Shown piece after piece: positions 1-7,934 of a stretch of 64,000 nt of DNA. Source of the DNA: Capillibacterium thermochitinicola. Lineage in GTDB: Bacteria > Bacillota > UBA4882 > UBA10575. The stretch lies in assembly GCF_013664685.1 (NCBI RefSeq), contig NZ_JAAKDE010000012.1:108052-172051 (forward strand), read 5' to 3'. A program made the position numbers and the translations under genes. A model generated the notes under the pieces. It did not search any database and had not been told where the DNA came from. It saw only the letters and a list, made by a program, of their open reading frames with translations. How positions within the stretch are numbered: position 1 is the first letter of the stretch; every line of letters starts with the position of its first letter.

Positions 1-69
1 CCCCAGGCCAAAGCCCTCTTAACGGCCTCGCCCTTCAACCACGAACCGGACAACCCGTGCCAAAAGTAA
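1..69 (+). other. Possible 3' end of a truncated upstream gene
   Basis: Frame 1 is open from the first base to a TAA at 67-69, giving 22 codons that could be the C-terminus of a gene cut by the window edge. I do not recognise the peptide and no terminator follows, so this may be chance. The next clear signals are the argG operator and promoter from position 100. Confidence 0.25.
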
Positions 70-99
70 ACAGTTGTTTATATAATTATACATAATATT

Positions 100-113
100 T
101 GCATAAAAATTAT
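100..113 (+). promoter_or_regulatory. Candidate ArgR (ARG box) operator of argG
   Basis: TGCATAAAAATTAT resembles the Bacillus/E. coli ARG box (TGAATAAAAATTCA), with 11 of 14 positions the same. It abuts the -35 element of the argG promoter, a good place for repression by arginine-bound ArgR. The surrounding DNA is very AT-rich, so chance similarity is possible. Confidence 0.45.
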
Positions 114-141
114 TGATCCGCCGGTCTTTATTTTATATAAT
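113..141 (+). promoter_or_regulatory. argG promoter
   Basis: A sigma-A type promoter: -35 TTGATC at 113-118, a 17-base spacer, and a perfect -10 TATAAT at 136-141. It ends 31 bases before the argG ATG. Confidence 0.6.
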
Positions 142-172
142 TAGAATCGTAACGACAAAGGAGGTCTTAACG

Positions 173-1372
173 ATGACGATTGCCAAAGTAGTACTAGCTT
201 ATTCGGGCGGGCTTGATACCTCGGTTATTATTCCCTGGTTAAAGGAGAATTACGGGTGCGAAGTAATTGCTTTTGCCGCCGATGTCGGCCAAGGTGAAGA
301 GCTGGCACCCCTCCGGGAAAAAGCACTGCAATCCGGGGCCAGTAAGATTTACATCGAGGACCTGCGCCACGAATTTGTGACCGAATACATTTTCCCAATG
401 CTAAAAGCCGGCGCCATCTATGAAGGCAAGTATCTTTTGGGAACCTCAATTGCCCGGCCGGTGATCGCCAAAAAACAAGTGGAGATTGCCGAAAAAGAAG
501 GGGCGGATGCCGTCGCCCACGGCTGCACCGGAAAGGGCAATGACCAGGTCCGGTTCGAATTGACCTTCCGCTCCCTTAACCCAAAACTGAAAGTGATCGC
601 CCCCTGGCGGGAATGGTCCATCCGCTCGCGGCAGGACGCCATTGACTATGCCGCCAAAAAGGGAATTCCCGTTCCCGTCACAAAAGAAAAACCCTACTCC
701 ATGGACAGTAACCTTTGGCACATCAGTTATGAAGGGGGCGTTTTGGAAGACCCCTGGCAACCGCCGGACGAAGAGATGTTCCGCTTGACCGTGGCCCCGG
801 AAAAGGCCCCCGACGCCCCGGAAGAGATTACGATCGAGTTTGAACAGGGGATCCCGGTGGCCGTCAACGGCCAATCCTATTCACCCGTGGCCTTGATTGA
901 ACACCTCAACCAGCTCGGCGGAAAACACGGGATCGGCCGGATTGACATTGTGGAAAACCGTTTGGTCGGCATGAAATCGCGGGGTGTTTACGAAACGCCC
1001 GGCGGCACCATCCTTTACCTTGCCCACCGGGAACTGGAGTACTTAACATTGGAACGCGATACACTGCACTTTAAGGCACATCTCAGCCAAAAATACGCCG
1101 AGCTGGTCTACTATGGCCAGTGGTTCTCACCCCTTCGCGAGGCCTTGGATGCCTTTGTTGACAAGACGCAAGAACGAGTGACCGGCACCGTCCGCCTGAA
1201 ACTGTGGAAGGGCCATTGCCTCCCGGTCGGGCGGAAATCCCCGTATAGTCTTTACCGGCAAGACCTGGCCACCTTCGAGGAAGACAGTGTTTATAACCAG
1301 AAAGACGCCGAAGGTTTCATCAAGCTGTTCGGCCTTCCCCAACAGGTCTGGCATATGGTCAAAAAGGACTAG
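173..1372 (+). CDS. argG: Argininosuccinate synthase
   Basis: Cytosolic enzyme that joins citrulline and aspartate, using ATP, to make argininosuccinate in arginine synthesis. The 399-residue protein has the usual length. The N-terminal PP-loop motif AYSGGLDTS that binds ATP is present near residue 10, and the citrulline/aspartate-binding stretch [13 protein letters not shown] follows near residue 115. The reading frame is open upstream to 113, but ATG 173 is chosen because AAAGGAGGTC lies just before it and the protein then starts like the family. argH, its usual partner, does not follow. Regulation is probably through the ARG-box-like site at 100-113. Confidence 0.95.
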   Translation: MTIAKVVLAYSGGLDTSVIIPWLKENYGCEVIAFAADVGQGEELAPLREKALQSGASKIYIEDLRHEFVTEYIFPMLKAGAIYEGKYLLGTSIARPVIAKKQVEIAEKEGADAVAHGCTGKGNDQVRFELTFRSLNPKLKVIAPWREWSIRSRQDAIDYAAKKGIPVPVTKEKPYSMDSNLWHISYEGGVLEDPWQPPDEEMFRLTVAPEKAPDAPEEITIEFEQGIPVAVNGQSYSPVALIEHLNQLGGKHGIGRIDIVENRLVGMKSRGVYETPGGTILYLAHRELEYLTLERDTLHFKAHLSQKYAELVYYGQWFSPLREALDAFVDKTQERVTGTVRLKLWKGHCLPVGRKSPYSLYRQDLATFEEDSVYNQKDAEGFIKLFGLPQQVWHMVKKD

Positions 1373-1495
1373 TCCCCGGGCGAATGGGGTGTTTCTCCCG
1401 GTGCCCCCGGTGACACTCTTCATTTCTCCCTTTCATATAATACTTTAAAGAAAGCGCTTCTTGTACAACCACCGCAAGGAGAAAGGGGGATTAAA

Positions 1496-1849
1496 GTGGG
1501 GACCGGGACCAAAGGCGTTCGCCTGATCGTCAATAAAGACTGGACGCCGGAGACCATTTCCACGCTGGGCAGCGGTTTTTTTTACCACTTATCCTACCCT
1601 GTCGAAGAAATTGAGCCTGAACTCCTTGCCGACATCAGGAATGCGCTCCTCCCACCGGGAACGGAAATGGAGATTCTCTTCCACAAAAACGGCGAGCTAC
1701 GCCGTGTCGCCCTGGCGGAATTGGGCTCGATCATCGATTTTAACACGTTTATTCGGCTAGAATTTCGCTTGATGCACACCTTGCCGTCGCTGAAGGAAGT
1801 CCGCTCTTCAGCGCCGAACGGTTATCTTCTCTACTATTACCATAAATGA
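1496..1849 (+). CDS. Small conserved-looking protein of unknown function
   Basis: A 117-residue protein starting at GTG 1496 behind a strong AAGGAGAAAGGGGG ribosome site. It is monocistronic and ends in an intrinsic terminator, so it looks like a real expressed gene. It has no signal peptide, no membrane helix and no motif I recognise. It is mixed acidic and hydrophobic with an aromatic C-terminus (YLLYYYHK). A TATAAT at 1436-1441 may be its -10 element, but no convincing -35 is visible at the right distance. No function is proposed. Confidence 0.7.
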   Translation: MGTGTKGVRLIVNKDWTPETISTLGSGFFYHLSYPVEEIEPELLADIRNALLPPGTEMEILFHKNGELRRVALAELGSIIDFNTFIRLEFRLMHTLPSLKEVRSSAPNGYLLYYYHK

Positions 1850-1878
1850 AAAACCCATCCTTCACGGGTGGGTTTTTT
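1850..1878 (+). terminator. Intrinsic terminator after the 1496-1849 gene
   Basis: AACCCATCC pairs with GGGTGGGTT (one G.U pair) around a five-base loop, followed by a run of T. It begins directly after the stop codon and separates this gene from ftsE. Confidence 0.85.
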
Positions 1879-1955
1879 ATTGGCCATTTTACCTGAAGGA
1901 GATTGGTTTGGCTTGTCGAAGAAAGATTCGATAACCCCATTCCGAGGTGGTTACC

Positions 1956-2642
1956 TTGTTGATCGCCAAAAAACTCACCAAAATCTACAACAACGGCGTC
2001 GTGGCCCTGGATCAGGTTTCTCTCATCGTGCAAAAGGGCGAGTTCGTTTTTCTGGTCGGTCCCAGCGGGGCCGGAAAAACCACCTTCCTGAACCTGGTCA
2101 TCCGCCAGGAGGTCCCCACTTCCGGCCTGATCTCCGTCAACCAGCAGAACTTGGCTTATCTCAAAAAAAAGGAGATCGCCTTCCTTCGGCGGAATATCGG
2201 CGTGATCTTTCAGGATTATAAACTGTTACCGCAAAAAACGGTCTATGAAAACGTCGCCTTTGCCCTGGAAGTAATTGAAGCCAAACCCCGGATGATTAAA
2301 CCCCGGGTGTATGAAGTCTTGGAACTGGTTGGCCTCTTAAACAAGGCCAATCTTTTCCCGTCGGAATTATCCGGCGGTGAACAACAACGGGTCTGTTTAG
2401 CCCGGGCGCTGGTCAACCGGCCCCTCTTGTTACTGGCCGACGAGCCCACCGGAAACCTCGACCCCGATACCTCCTGGGGGATTATGGAGCTGCTCCGGGA
2501 GGTCAACCGGCGCGGGACCACCATTGTGATGGCCACCCATAACCGGGAGATCGTGGATCAGATGCGCCGGCGGGTCATCGCCTTAGACCGGGGAAAACTG
2601 GTTCGGGATACGCCCAAAGGAGGTTACACCCTTGAAACCTAG
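1956..2642 (+). CDS. ftsE: Cell division ATP-binding protein FtsE
   Basis: ABC ATPase that couples to FtsX to activate peptidoglycan hydrolases at the septum or sidewall. The 228-residue protein shows Walker A GPSGAGKTT, the signature LSGGEQQR, and Walker B LLLADEPTGNLD. The frame is open to GTG 1947, but that codon overlaps the likely ribosome site GAGGTGG (1944-1950). TTG 1956 (or TTG 1959) therefore fits better and gives the family-like start MLIAKKLTKIYNNG. The gene overlaps ftsX by 11 bases, which suggests translational coupling. Confidence 0.92.
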   Translation: MLIAKKLTKIYNNGVVALDQVSLIVQKGEFVFLVGPSGAGKTTFLNLVIRQEVPTSGLISVNQQNLAYLKKKEIAFLRRNIGVIFQDYKLLPQKTVYENVAFALEVIEAKPRMIKPRVYEVLELVGLLNKANLFPSELSGGEQQRVCLARALVNRPLLLLADEPTGNLDPDTSWGIMELLREVNRRGTTIVMATHNREIVDQMRRRVIALDRGKLVRDTPKGGYTLET

Positions 2643-3504
2643 AACCTTTTTTTATTTTCTCCGCGAAGCCCTGCGCGGCTTGGTCCGCAATCGCGTCATG
2701 ACCTTAACCGCCTTGGGGATCATCACCATCGGGCTTTTCCTCTTTGGGCTGTTTTTTCTCCTCACGGCCAATCTCCACCATTTGACCGATCTGGCCTGGG
2801 AAGGAATTGAACTGCGCGTTTTTTTGGAGCCAAACGTGACGAATCCGGAGAAGATCGGTGCGGAACTGGCCGCCCTCCCGGGGGTGAAGAGTGTTAAATA
2901 TGTCTCCAAAGCCGAAGGGGCCGCGGCACTTGAAAAAATGCTCGGTAACCAGAACCTTTTCCTTGATGGGGAAAACCCCCTGCCGGCGGCTTTCAACCTC
3001 TCCGTCCAGGAAACGGCGGACCTGCCAACACTGGCGCGCTTGGCAGCAGCCGTCCCCGGGGTGGAAGAAGTCGTCTTTAAGCAGGACTTTGTAAAGTTTC
3101 TGGAGATCGTGATCCGTTTGATTATGGTCTTCGGCTTTGCCCTCCTCTTTCTGACCGCTTTTGCCGTCTTATATATCGTTGTCAACACGATCCAACTGAC
3201 GGTTTACGCCCGCCGCCAAGAGATTGAGATTATGAAGTTGGTCGGCGCGACCGACTCCTTTGTGCGCTGGCCTTTCATCTTGGAGGGAATTATCCTGGGG
3301 TTACTCGGCGCTGGTGTGGCGCTCCTGATTTTAAGGGAGGGTTACTCCTTCCTGGTCCAAAAGATCCAACACTATCGCCGTTTTCTTCCCCTTTTGTCCG
3401 GACCGGAGCTTGAATTAAAACTAACGGCCGTCCTTCTGGGCATGGGGCTTTTCTTTGGCGGCCTTGGCAGCCACCTTTCCCTGAAAAGACACCTCAAAGT
3501 TTAA
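2632..3504 (+). CDS. ftsX: Cell division protein FtsX (permease-like)
   Basis: Membrane partner of FtsE; the complex transmits ATP hydrolysis to cell-wall hydrolases outside the membrane. The protein is 290 residues. It has an N-terminal membrane helix (about residues 24-46), an extracytoplasmic loop (about 50-165) and three C-terminal helices (about 167-190, 213-235 and 262-282), the standard FtsX plan. It starts at TTG 2632 behind AAAGGAGG at 2616-2623, inside the end of ftsE. A ctpA-type protease gene follows, a common Bacillota arrangement. Confidence 0.92.
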   Translation: MKPRTFFYFLREALRGLVRNRVMTLTALGIITIGLFLFGLFFLLTANLHHLTDLAWEGIELRVFLEPNVTNPEKIGAELAALPGVKSVKYVSKAEGAAALEKMLGNQNLFLDGENPLPAAFNLSVQETADLPTLARLAAAVPGVEEVVFKQDFVKFLEIVIRLIMVFGFALLFLTAFAVLYIVVNTIQLTVYARRQEIEIMKLVGATDSFVRWPFILEGIILGLLGAGVALLILREGYSFLVQKIQHYRRFLPLLSGPELELKLTAVLLGMGLFFGGLGSHLSLKRHLKV

Positions 3505-3577
3505 GTTATAACGGCCCGGCTCTCCTCATATGCTCTTAGAGAACCAAAGGCAGATGAGGATAAAGGAGACGAAGGCC

Positions 3578-4826
3578 GTGACGAACAGATTTGATCTGCC
3601 CCGCCGGCCGGCAATCCGGTTGCTCGTGTTTTTTTTATTGGTAACCACTTTTTTCGGGTTTGGTTTTGCCTTAACCCAGGATAAATACAGGGATCTGGGC
3701 CTGGCTTGCCAAGTGATTCCGCTGTTGAAGTTAAAATATTACGAGCCCCTGAGCCTTTCCCGTTTGGTCCTGACTTATCTGCAAACCGGCAATGTTCCTG
3801 CCCTGTTGGCCAGTTTGGGCGATCCTTATACCAAATACCTGGCGGCGGAAGAATACCACCGGTTACTGGAGGAGAATAAAGGTGTTTACGGCGGAATCGG
3901 CCTCTATCTCGAGTATACCGACGGACAATTGATCGTTTTTAAAACAATCAACAACTCCCCGGCGGCCCGGGCTGGTTTGCAACCGGGCGACCGGATTACG
4001 GCGATTAACCACCAACCAACGGCCGGCCTGACAAAAGAAGCCGCCGTCGGTGCCATTTTAGGCCCTCCCGGAACGACCGTGGTCTTGACGGTCCAACGGG
4101 GCGGTGTCCTGCCCGCGAAGGATATTACTTTAACCAGGGCGTTAATCGACCCTTCCATTGAGTGGGAGATCCGGTCCGATCCGCAAATCGGCAAGGTCGG
4201 CTGGATCACGCTTACCCAGTTTACCGAGGAAACCGGAAAGGACTTGGGGCGGGCTTTGCGGATCTTCACCCGGGAACAGGTGGCCGGGATTGTTTTGGAT
4301 CTGCGTTATAACCCCGGCGGTTTGCTCCTTTCCGCCCTGGAGGTCGCCAGCCAGTTTCTCCCCCGGGCGGAAACGATTCCCCTCGTGTCCCTGCAATACC
4401 GGAACCAAACCACCGAGCATTTTTACGCTTATCCCAATCCCCACCCGTCCTTTCCGCTGGTCGTGCTGATCAACGAGTGGAGTGCCAGCTCATCGGAGAT
4501 CGTCGCCAGTGCGATCCAACACTTAAAAGCCGGGGTGCTGGTTGGCAACACCACTTTCGGTAAAGGTCTGGTCCAGGATGTGATCCCCCTCCGGGGGGGG
4601 TGGTGCCCTCTACCTGACGGTGGCCCGTTACTTAACGGCCGGCGGCTATTCCATCCACCGGACCGGCGTGGAACCCGACGTCCGCGTGACTCTCCCGTCC
4701 ACCCCCCGGGCGGCCACAGAAGAAAATGACCTTGCCCTGTTGCAAACGGTCGATCGCCTCCAGACCGATACCGCGCTGCAGATTCTGAAGCAGTTGATCA
4801 TCGCCCGCCGCCGACCGGCCGCCTAG
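3578..4826 (+). pseudogene. ctpA: Carboxy-terminal processing protease CtpA (S41), frameshifted at a G run
   Basis: Membrane-anchored serine protease of the S41 family, with an N-terminal membrane helix, a PDZ domain and the protease domain. GTG 3578 is chosen because AAAGGAG (3562-3568) lies nine bases before it; the frame is open back to 3530. The catalytic Ser (in WSASSSEI) and Lys (in FGKGLVQ) are encoded before the break. A run of eight G at 4593-4600 then shifts the frame, and the original frame ends at 4729. The expected C-terminus (VARYLTAGGYSI, GVEPDV) continues one frame over to a stop at 4826. Seven G would restore a protein of about 415 residues. Sequencing error, true loss and slippage at the G run are all possible. 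Confidence 0.8.
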
Positions 4827-4865
4827 TTGGAAACAAGTTGACACTCGCGAGAGGGAGTGTTCCGC

Positions 4866-5813
4866 ATGACCCCGCAACTCCAAACCAACCTTCCGTTGTC
4901 ACCGCGGCGGTCTTTCCGCCACCGCCTTTTGCCGCTTCTGCTGATCGCAGCCCTGGCCGGTCAGTACCTGCTCTGGTCGGCCGTGATCCCACCCGTTGTT
5001 GCCCCTCGGTCTTCCCAGCCCGACTCCGGGTTGGCCGGACTAAAGCCCGGCTTCACCCCCACCGTCCAGTGGTTACTGTCCATGGGGCGGCCGGAGCCCT
5101 TCATCCCCCGCCGCCCGGAACCACCGGCGCCCCGGCCGGAAACGCCGGTCCAGCCCCGGGCACGCGTCGCGATCATCATCGATGATCTCGGCTTTGTCCA
5201 GGAAGCAACGGAAGCTTTTTGGGAACTGGAGATCCCCTTGACCTTTGCCGTTTTGCCCTGGGGCCGCTATTCGGAGCCCCATGCCCGGGAAGCAATCAGG
5301 CGGAAGCAGGAGGTCATCCTTCATTTACCACTGGAACCCCTCGATCCCCAAACCGACCCGGGCCCGGGGGTACTGCGGACCGATTTTACGCCCGAACAAT
5401 TACGCCGGCAGATCCGGGCCAACTTGGCCGCCGTCCCGGGGATTACCGGGGTAAATAACCACATGGGTTCGAAAGGGACACAAGACCGGCGGTTAATGCA
5501 GATTTTAATGGCGGAGTTGAAAAAGGCGGGTTTATTCTTTGTAGACAGCCGGACCATTCACACCTCCGTCGCCGCCACCGTTGCCCGCGAATACGGCGTG
5601 CCCACCGCCGTCCGCGATGTTTTTCTGGACGGGTCCGGTTTAGAAACCTTCCCGGTTCAGATCGACCTTTTGATCGAAAAAGCCCTCGCCCAGGGAGCGG
5701 CCATCGGGATCGCCCACACCCGCCCCGGCGTGGCCGCCGCCCTGAAAGAGGCGATTCCCCGCTTTGAGGCCGCCGGGATTGAGTTGGTCCATGTCTCCGT
5801 GCTTGTTAAGTAA
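4866..5813 (+). CDS. Divergent polysaccharide deacetylase family protein
   Basis: A protein of about 315 residues with an N-terminal membrane anchor or signal helix (about residues 20-40), a proline-rich linker (about 70-100) and a domain of the divergent polysaccharide deacetylase family (YibQ/DUF610). Visible landmarks are VAIIIDDLGF, LTFAVLPWG, VILHLPLEP, GVNNHMGS and FFVDSRT, which carry the family's Asp and His positions. It probably acts outside the membrane on a cell-wall or other glycan, but the substrate is unknown. ATG 4866 is preferred over GTG 4857 because GAGGGAG overlaps the GTG. Its place after ctpA in an ftsEX cluster points to an envelope role. Confidence 0.8.
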   Translation: MTPQLQTNLPLSPRRSFRHRLLPLLLIAALAGQYLLWSAVIPPVVAPRSSQPDSGLAGLKPGFTPTVQWLLSMGRPEPFIPRRPEPPAPRPETPVQPRARVAIIIDDLGFVQEATEAFWELEIPLTFAVLPWGRYSEPHAREAIRRKQEVILHLPLEPLDPQTDPGPGVLRTDFTPEQLRRQIRANLAAVPGITGVNNHMGSKGTQDRRLMQILMAELKKAGLFFVDSRTIHTSVAATVAREYGVPTAVRDVFLDGSGLETFPVQIDLLIEKALAQGAAIGIAHTRPGVAAALKEAIPRFEAAGIELVHVSVLVK

Positions 5814-5847
5814 GTTTAACCTCCCGGAAGAGGATTTCCTCCTTTTG

Positions 5848-5873
5848 TGTCGAACACGAATGTATGTTCGACA
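5848..5873 (+). promoter_or_regulatory. Candidate LexA (SOS) operator upstream of uvrBA
   Basis: A perfect 9-base inverted repeat, TGTCGAACA and TGTTCGACA, separated by 8 bases. It contains CGAATGTATGTTCG at 5857-5870, which differs from the Bacillus-type SOS box (CGAAC-N4-GTTCG) by one base in the left arm. It sits 16 bases upstream of the uvrB -35 element. The uvrBA operon is a classic LexA target. Confidence 0.6.
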
Positions 5874-5888
5874 TTTCTTTTTTTACCC

Positions 5889-5917
5889 TTGCCATTTGGC
5901 TTGCCCTTTGTTATACT
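5889..5917 (+). promoter_or_regulatory. uvrB promoter
   Basis: -35 TTGCCA at 5889-5894, a 17-base spacer and -10 TATACT at 5912-5917, lying between the SOS-like palindrome and the uvrB start. Confidence 0.65.
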
Positions 5918-5954
5918 AGCTTTTATGTAAACGCTGATGTATGGAGTTGATTCG

Positions 5955-7928
5955 ATGTCCGGATTCAAGCTCGTCTCCCCTTTCCAGCTCCGCGGCGACC
6001 AACCGCAGGCGGTCGAACAGTTGACCGCGGGGCTCGAAGCCGGGATGCGCCACCAGGTTTTGCTGGGCGTGACCGGATCCGGAAAGACGTTTACCATGGC
6101 CAATGTGATCGCCCGGGTCAACCGGCCCACCTTGGTCATTGCCCATAACAAAACCCTGGCCGCCCAGTTATACAGCGAGTTCAAGGAGTTTTTCCCGGAG
6201 AACGCCGTCCATTACTTCGTCAGTTATTACGACTACTACCAACCGGAAGCCTACATCCCCCAGTCCGATACCTATATTGAAAAAGATGCCAGCATCAACC
6301 AGGAGATCGACCGGCTGCGCCATGCTTCCACCTCCGCCCTCTTTGAACGGCGGGATGTTTTAATTGTGGCCAGCGTCTCCTGCATCTACGGCCTGGGCTC
6401 CCCCGAGGACTACCAGGGCATGACCCTCTCCTTAAAACACGGGGACACCCGGAACCGTGACAAGATCCTCCGCCGCCTGGTGGGGATCCAATACACCCGC
6501 AACGACGTGGGCTTCACCCGTGGCACCTTCCGGGTGCGCGGGGATGTGATCGAAATTTTCCCGGTCTATGGTGAAACCGTTGTCCGGATCGAACTCTTCG
6601 GGGATGAAATCGACCGGATCTTCGAAGTCGATCCTTTAACTGGGGAAATTTTGGGCGAGAAAGAACAGATCACCATCTACCCGGGCACCCACTACGTGAC
6701 CAGTGAAGAAAAGCTGAAAGCGGCGATCCGCTCGATCGAAGCCGAACTCGAAACGGAGCTTACCCGGCTGCGGGCGGCCGGCAAACTTTTGGAAGCCCAA
6801 AGGTTGGAGCAACGGACCCGCTTTGACCTGGAGATGCTGCAAGAAGTCGGTTACTGCCAGGGGATTGAGAACTATTCCCGCCATTTAACCGGACGGCAAC
6901 CGGGCGAACCCCCGGCCACCCTTCTGGATTATTTCCCCGACGACTTTTTGCTCTTTATTGACGAGTCCCACGTGACCATCCCCCAACTGCGGGCGATGTA
7001 CGCCGGGGACCGTTCACGCAAAGAAACCTTGGTGCAATACGGTTTTCGCCTGCCTTCCGCCCTGGATAACCGCCCGCTCCGTTTTGAAGAGTTTGAACAA
7101 GCCGTTAACCAAGTAATCTACGTGTCGGCCACCCCGGCCGCCTACGAACTGGAAAAAGCTTCCCAAGTAGTTGAACAGGTCATTCGCCCCACCGGACTCT
7201 TGGATCCGGAGGTGGAAGTCCGCCCGGTGAAAGGACAGATCGATGACCTGATGGAAGAGATCCGCCAGCGGGTGGACCGCCAGGAGCGGGTTTTGGTCAT
7301 CACTTTAACCAAACGGATGGCCGAAGATTTAACCGAATACTTGGAAGAGGCCGGTTTTCGCGTGAAATATCTCCACTCCGAAATCCACACCATCGACCGG
7401 GTTCAGATCCTGCGCGATCTCCGGCTGGGGAAATTCGATGTCCTCGTCGGGATCAACCTATTACGGGAGGGACTTGATCTTCCCGAAGTGACGCTGGTGG
7501 CCATCCTGGACGCGGACAAGGAAGGTTTTCTCCGTTCGGAGACCACTTTGATCCAGATCATCGGCCGGGCCGCCCGTCATGTGGCCGGGAAGGTGATCAT
7601 GTATGCCGACCAGATAACCGACTCGATGGCCCGGGCCATCCAGGAAACCAACCGGCGCCGCACCAAACAGATCCGTTATAACGAAGAGCACAACATCACG
7701 CCCGCATCGGTCCAGAAAGCGGTGCGCGATCTGATCAACCTGGAACAGGTGGCTGAAGAGAAAGTGGCCTACCGGACCAAACAACAGAAAATGACCCGGG
7801 CCGAAGTGGAGGAGATCATTAACCGGTTAGAAACGGAGATGTTGGCGGCGGCCGAGCGGCTGGAATTTGAGACCGCGGCCCAATTACGGGACGAACTGAA
7901 GGAATGGCAGAAATTACTGGAGGAATGA
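5955..7928 (+). CDS. uvrB: Excinuclease ABC subunit B
   Basis: Damage-verifying helicase-like subunit of nucleotide excision repair, loaded by UvrA and joined by UvrC. The protein is about 657 residues. Walker A GVTGSGKT is at residues 38-45, the beta-hairpin region [10 protein letters not shown] follows, then Walker [10 protein letters not shown], helicase motif [11 protein letters not shown], and a C-terminal UVR motif that contacts UvrC. ATG 5955 is chosen because GGAG (5943-5946) is eight bases before it; an in-frame ATG at 5937 lacks a site. uvrA follows after six bases, so the two form an operon. Confidence 0.96.
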   Translation: MSGFKLVSPFQLRGDQPQAVEQLTAGLEAGMRHQVLLGVTGSGKTFTMANVIARVNRPTLVIAHNKTLAAQLYSEFKEFFPENAVHYFVSYYDYYQPEAYIPQSDTYIEKDASINQEIDRLRHASTSALFERRDVLIVASVSCIYGLGSPEDYQGMTLSLKHGDTRNRDKILRRLVGIQYTRNDVGFTRGTFRVRGDVIEIFPVYGETVVRIELFGDEIDRIFEVDPLTGEILGEKEQITIYPGTHYVTSEEKLKAAIRSIEAELETELTRLRAAGKLLEAQRLEQRTRFDLEMLQEVGYCQGIENYSRHLTGRQPGEPPATLLDYFPDDFLLFIDESHVTIPQLRAMYAGDRSRKETLVQYGFRLPSALDNRPLRFEEFEQAVNQVIYVSATPAAYELEKASQVVEQVIRPTGLLDPEVEVRPVKGQIDDLMEEIRQRVDRQERVLVITLTKRMAEDLTEYLEEAGFRVKYLHSEIHTIDRVQILRDLRLGKFDVLVGINLLREGLDLPEVTLVAILDADKEGFLRSETTLIQIIGRAARHVAGKVIMYADQITDSMARAIQETNRRRTKQIRYNEEHNITPASVQKAVRDLINLEQVAEEKVAYRTKQQKMTRAEVEEIINRLETEMLAAAERLEFETAAQLRDELKEWQKLLEE

Positions 7929-7934
7929 ACCACG

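Noticed and set aside
1868..2221. A plus-strand open frame overlapping the start of ftsE
   Set aside because: It lies in another frame of a clear ftsE, has no ribosome site and no family resemblance.
4620..4826. A separate small gene after ctpA
   Set aside because: Its product is the expected C-terminal part of CtpA one frame over, so it belongs to the frameshifted ctpA.
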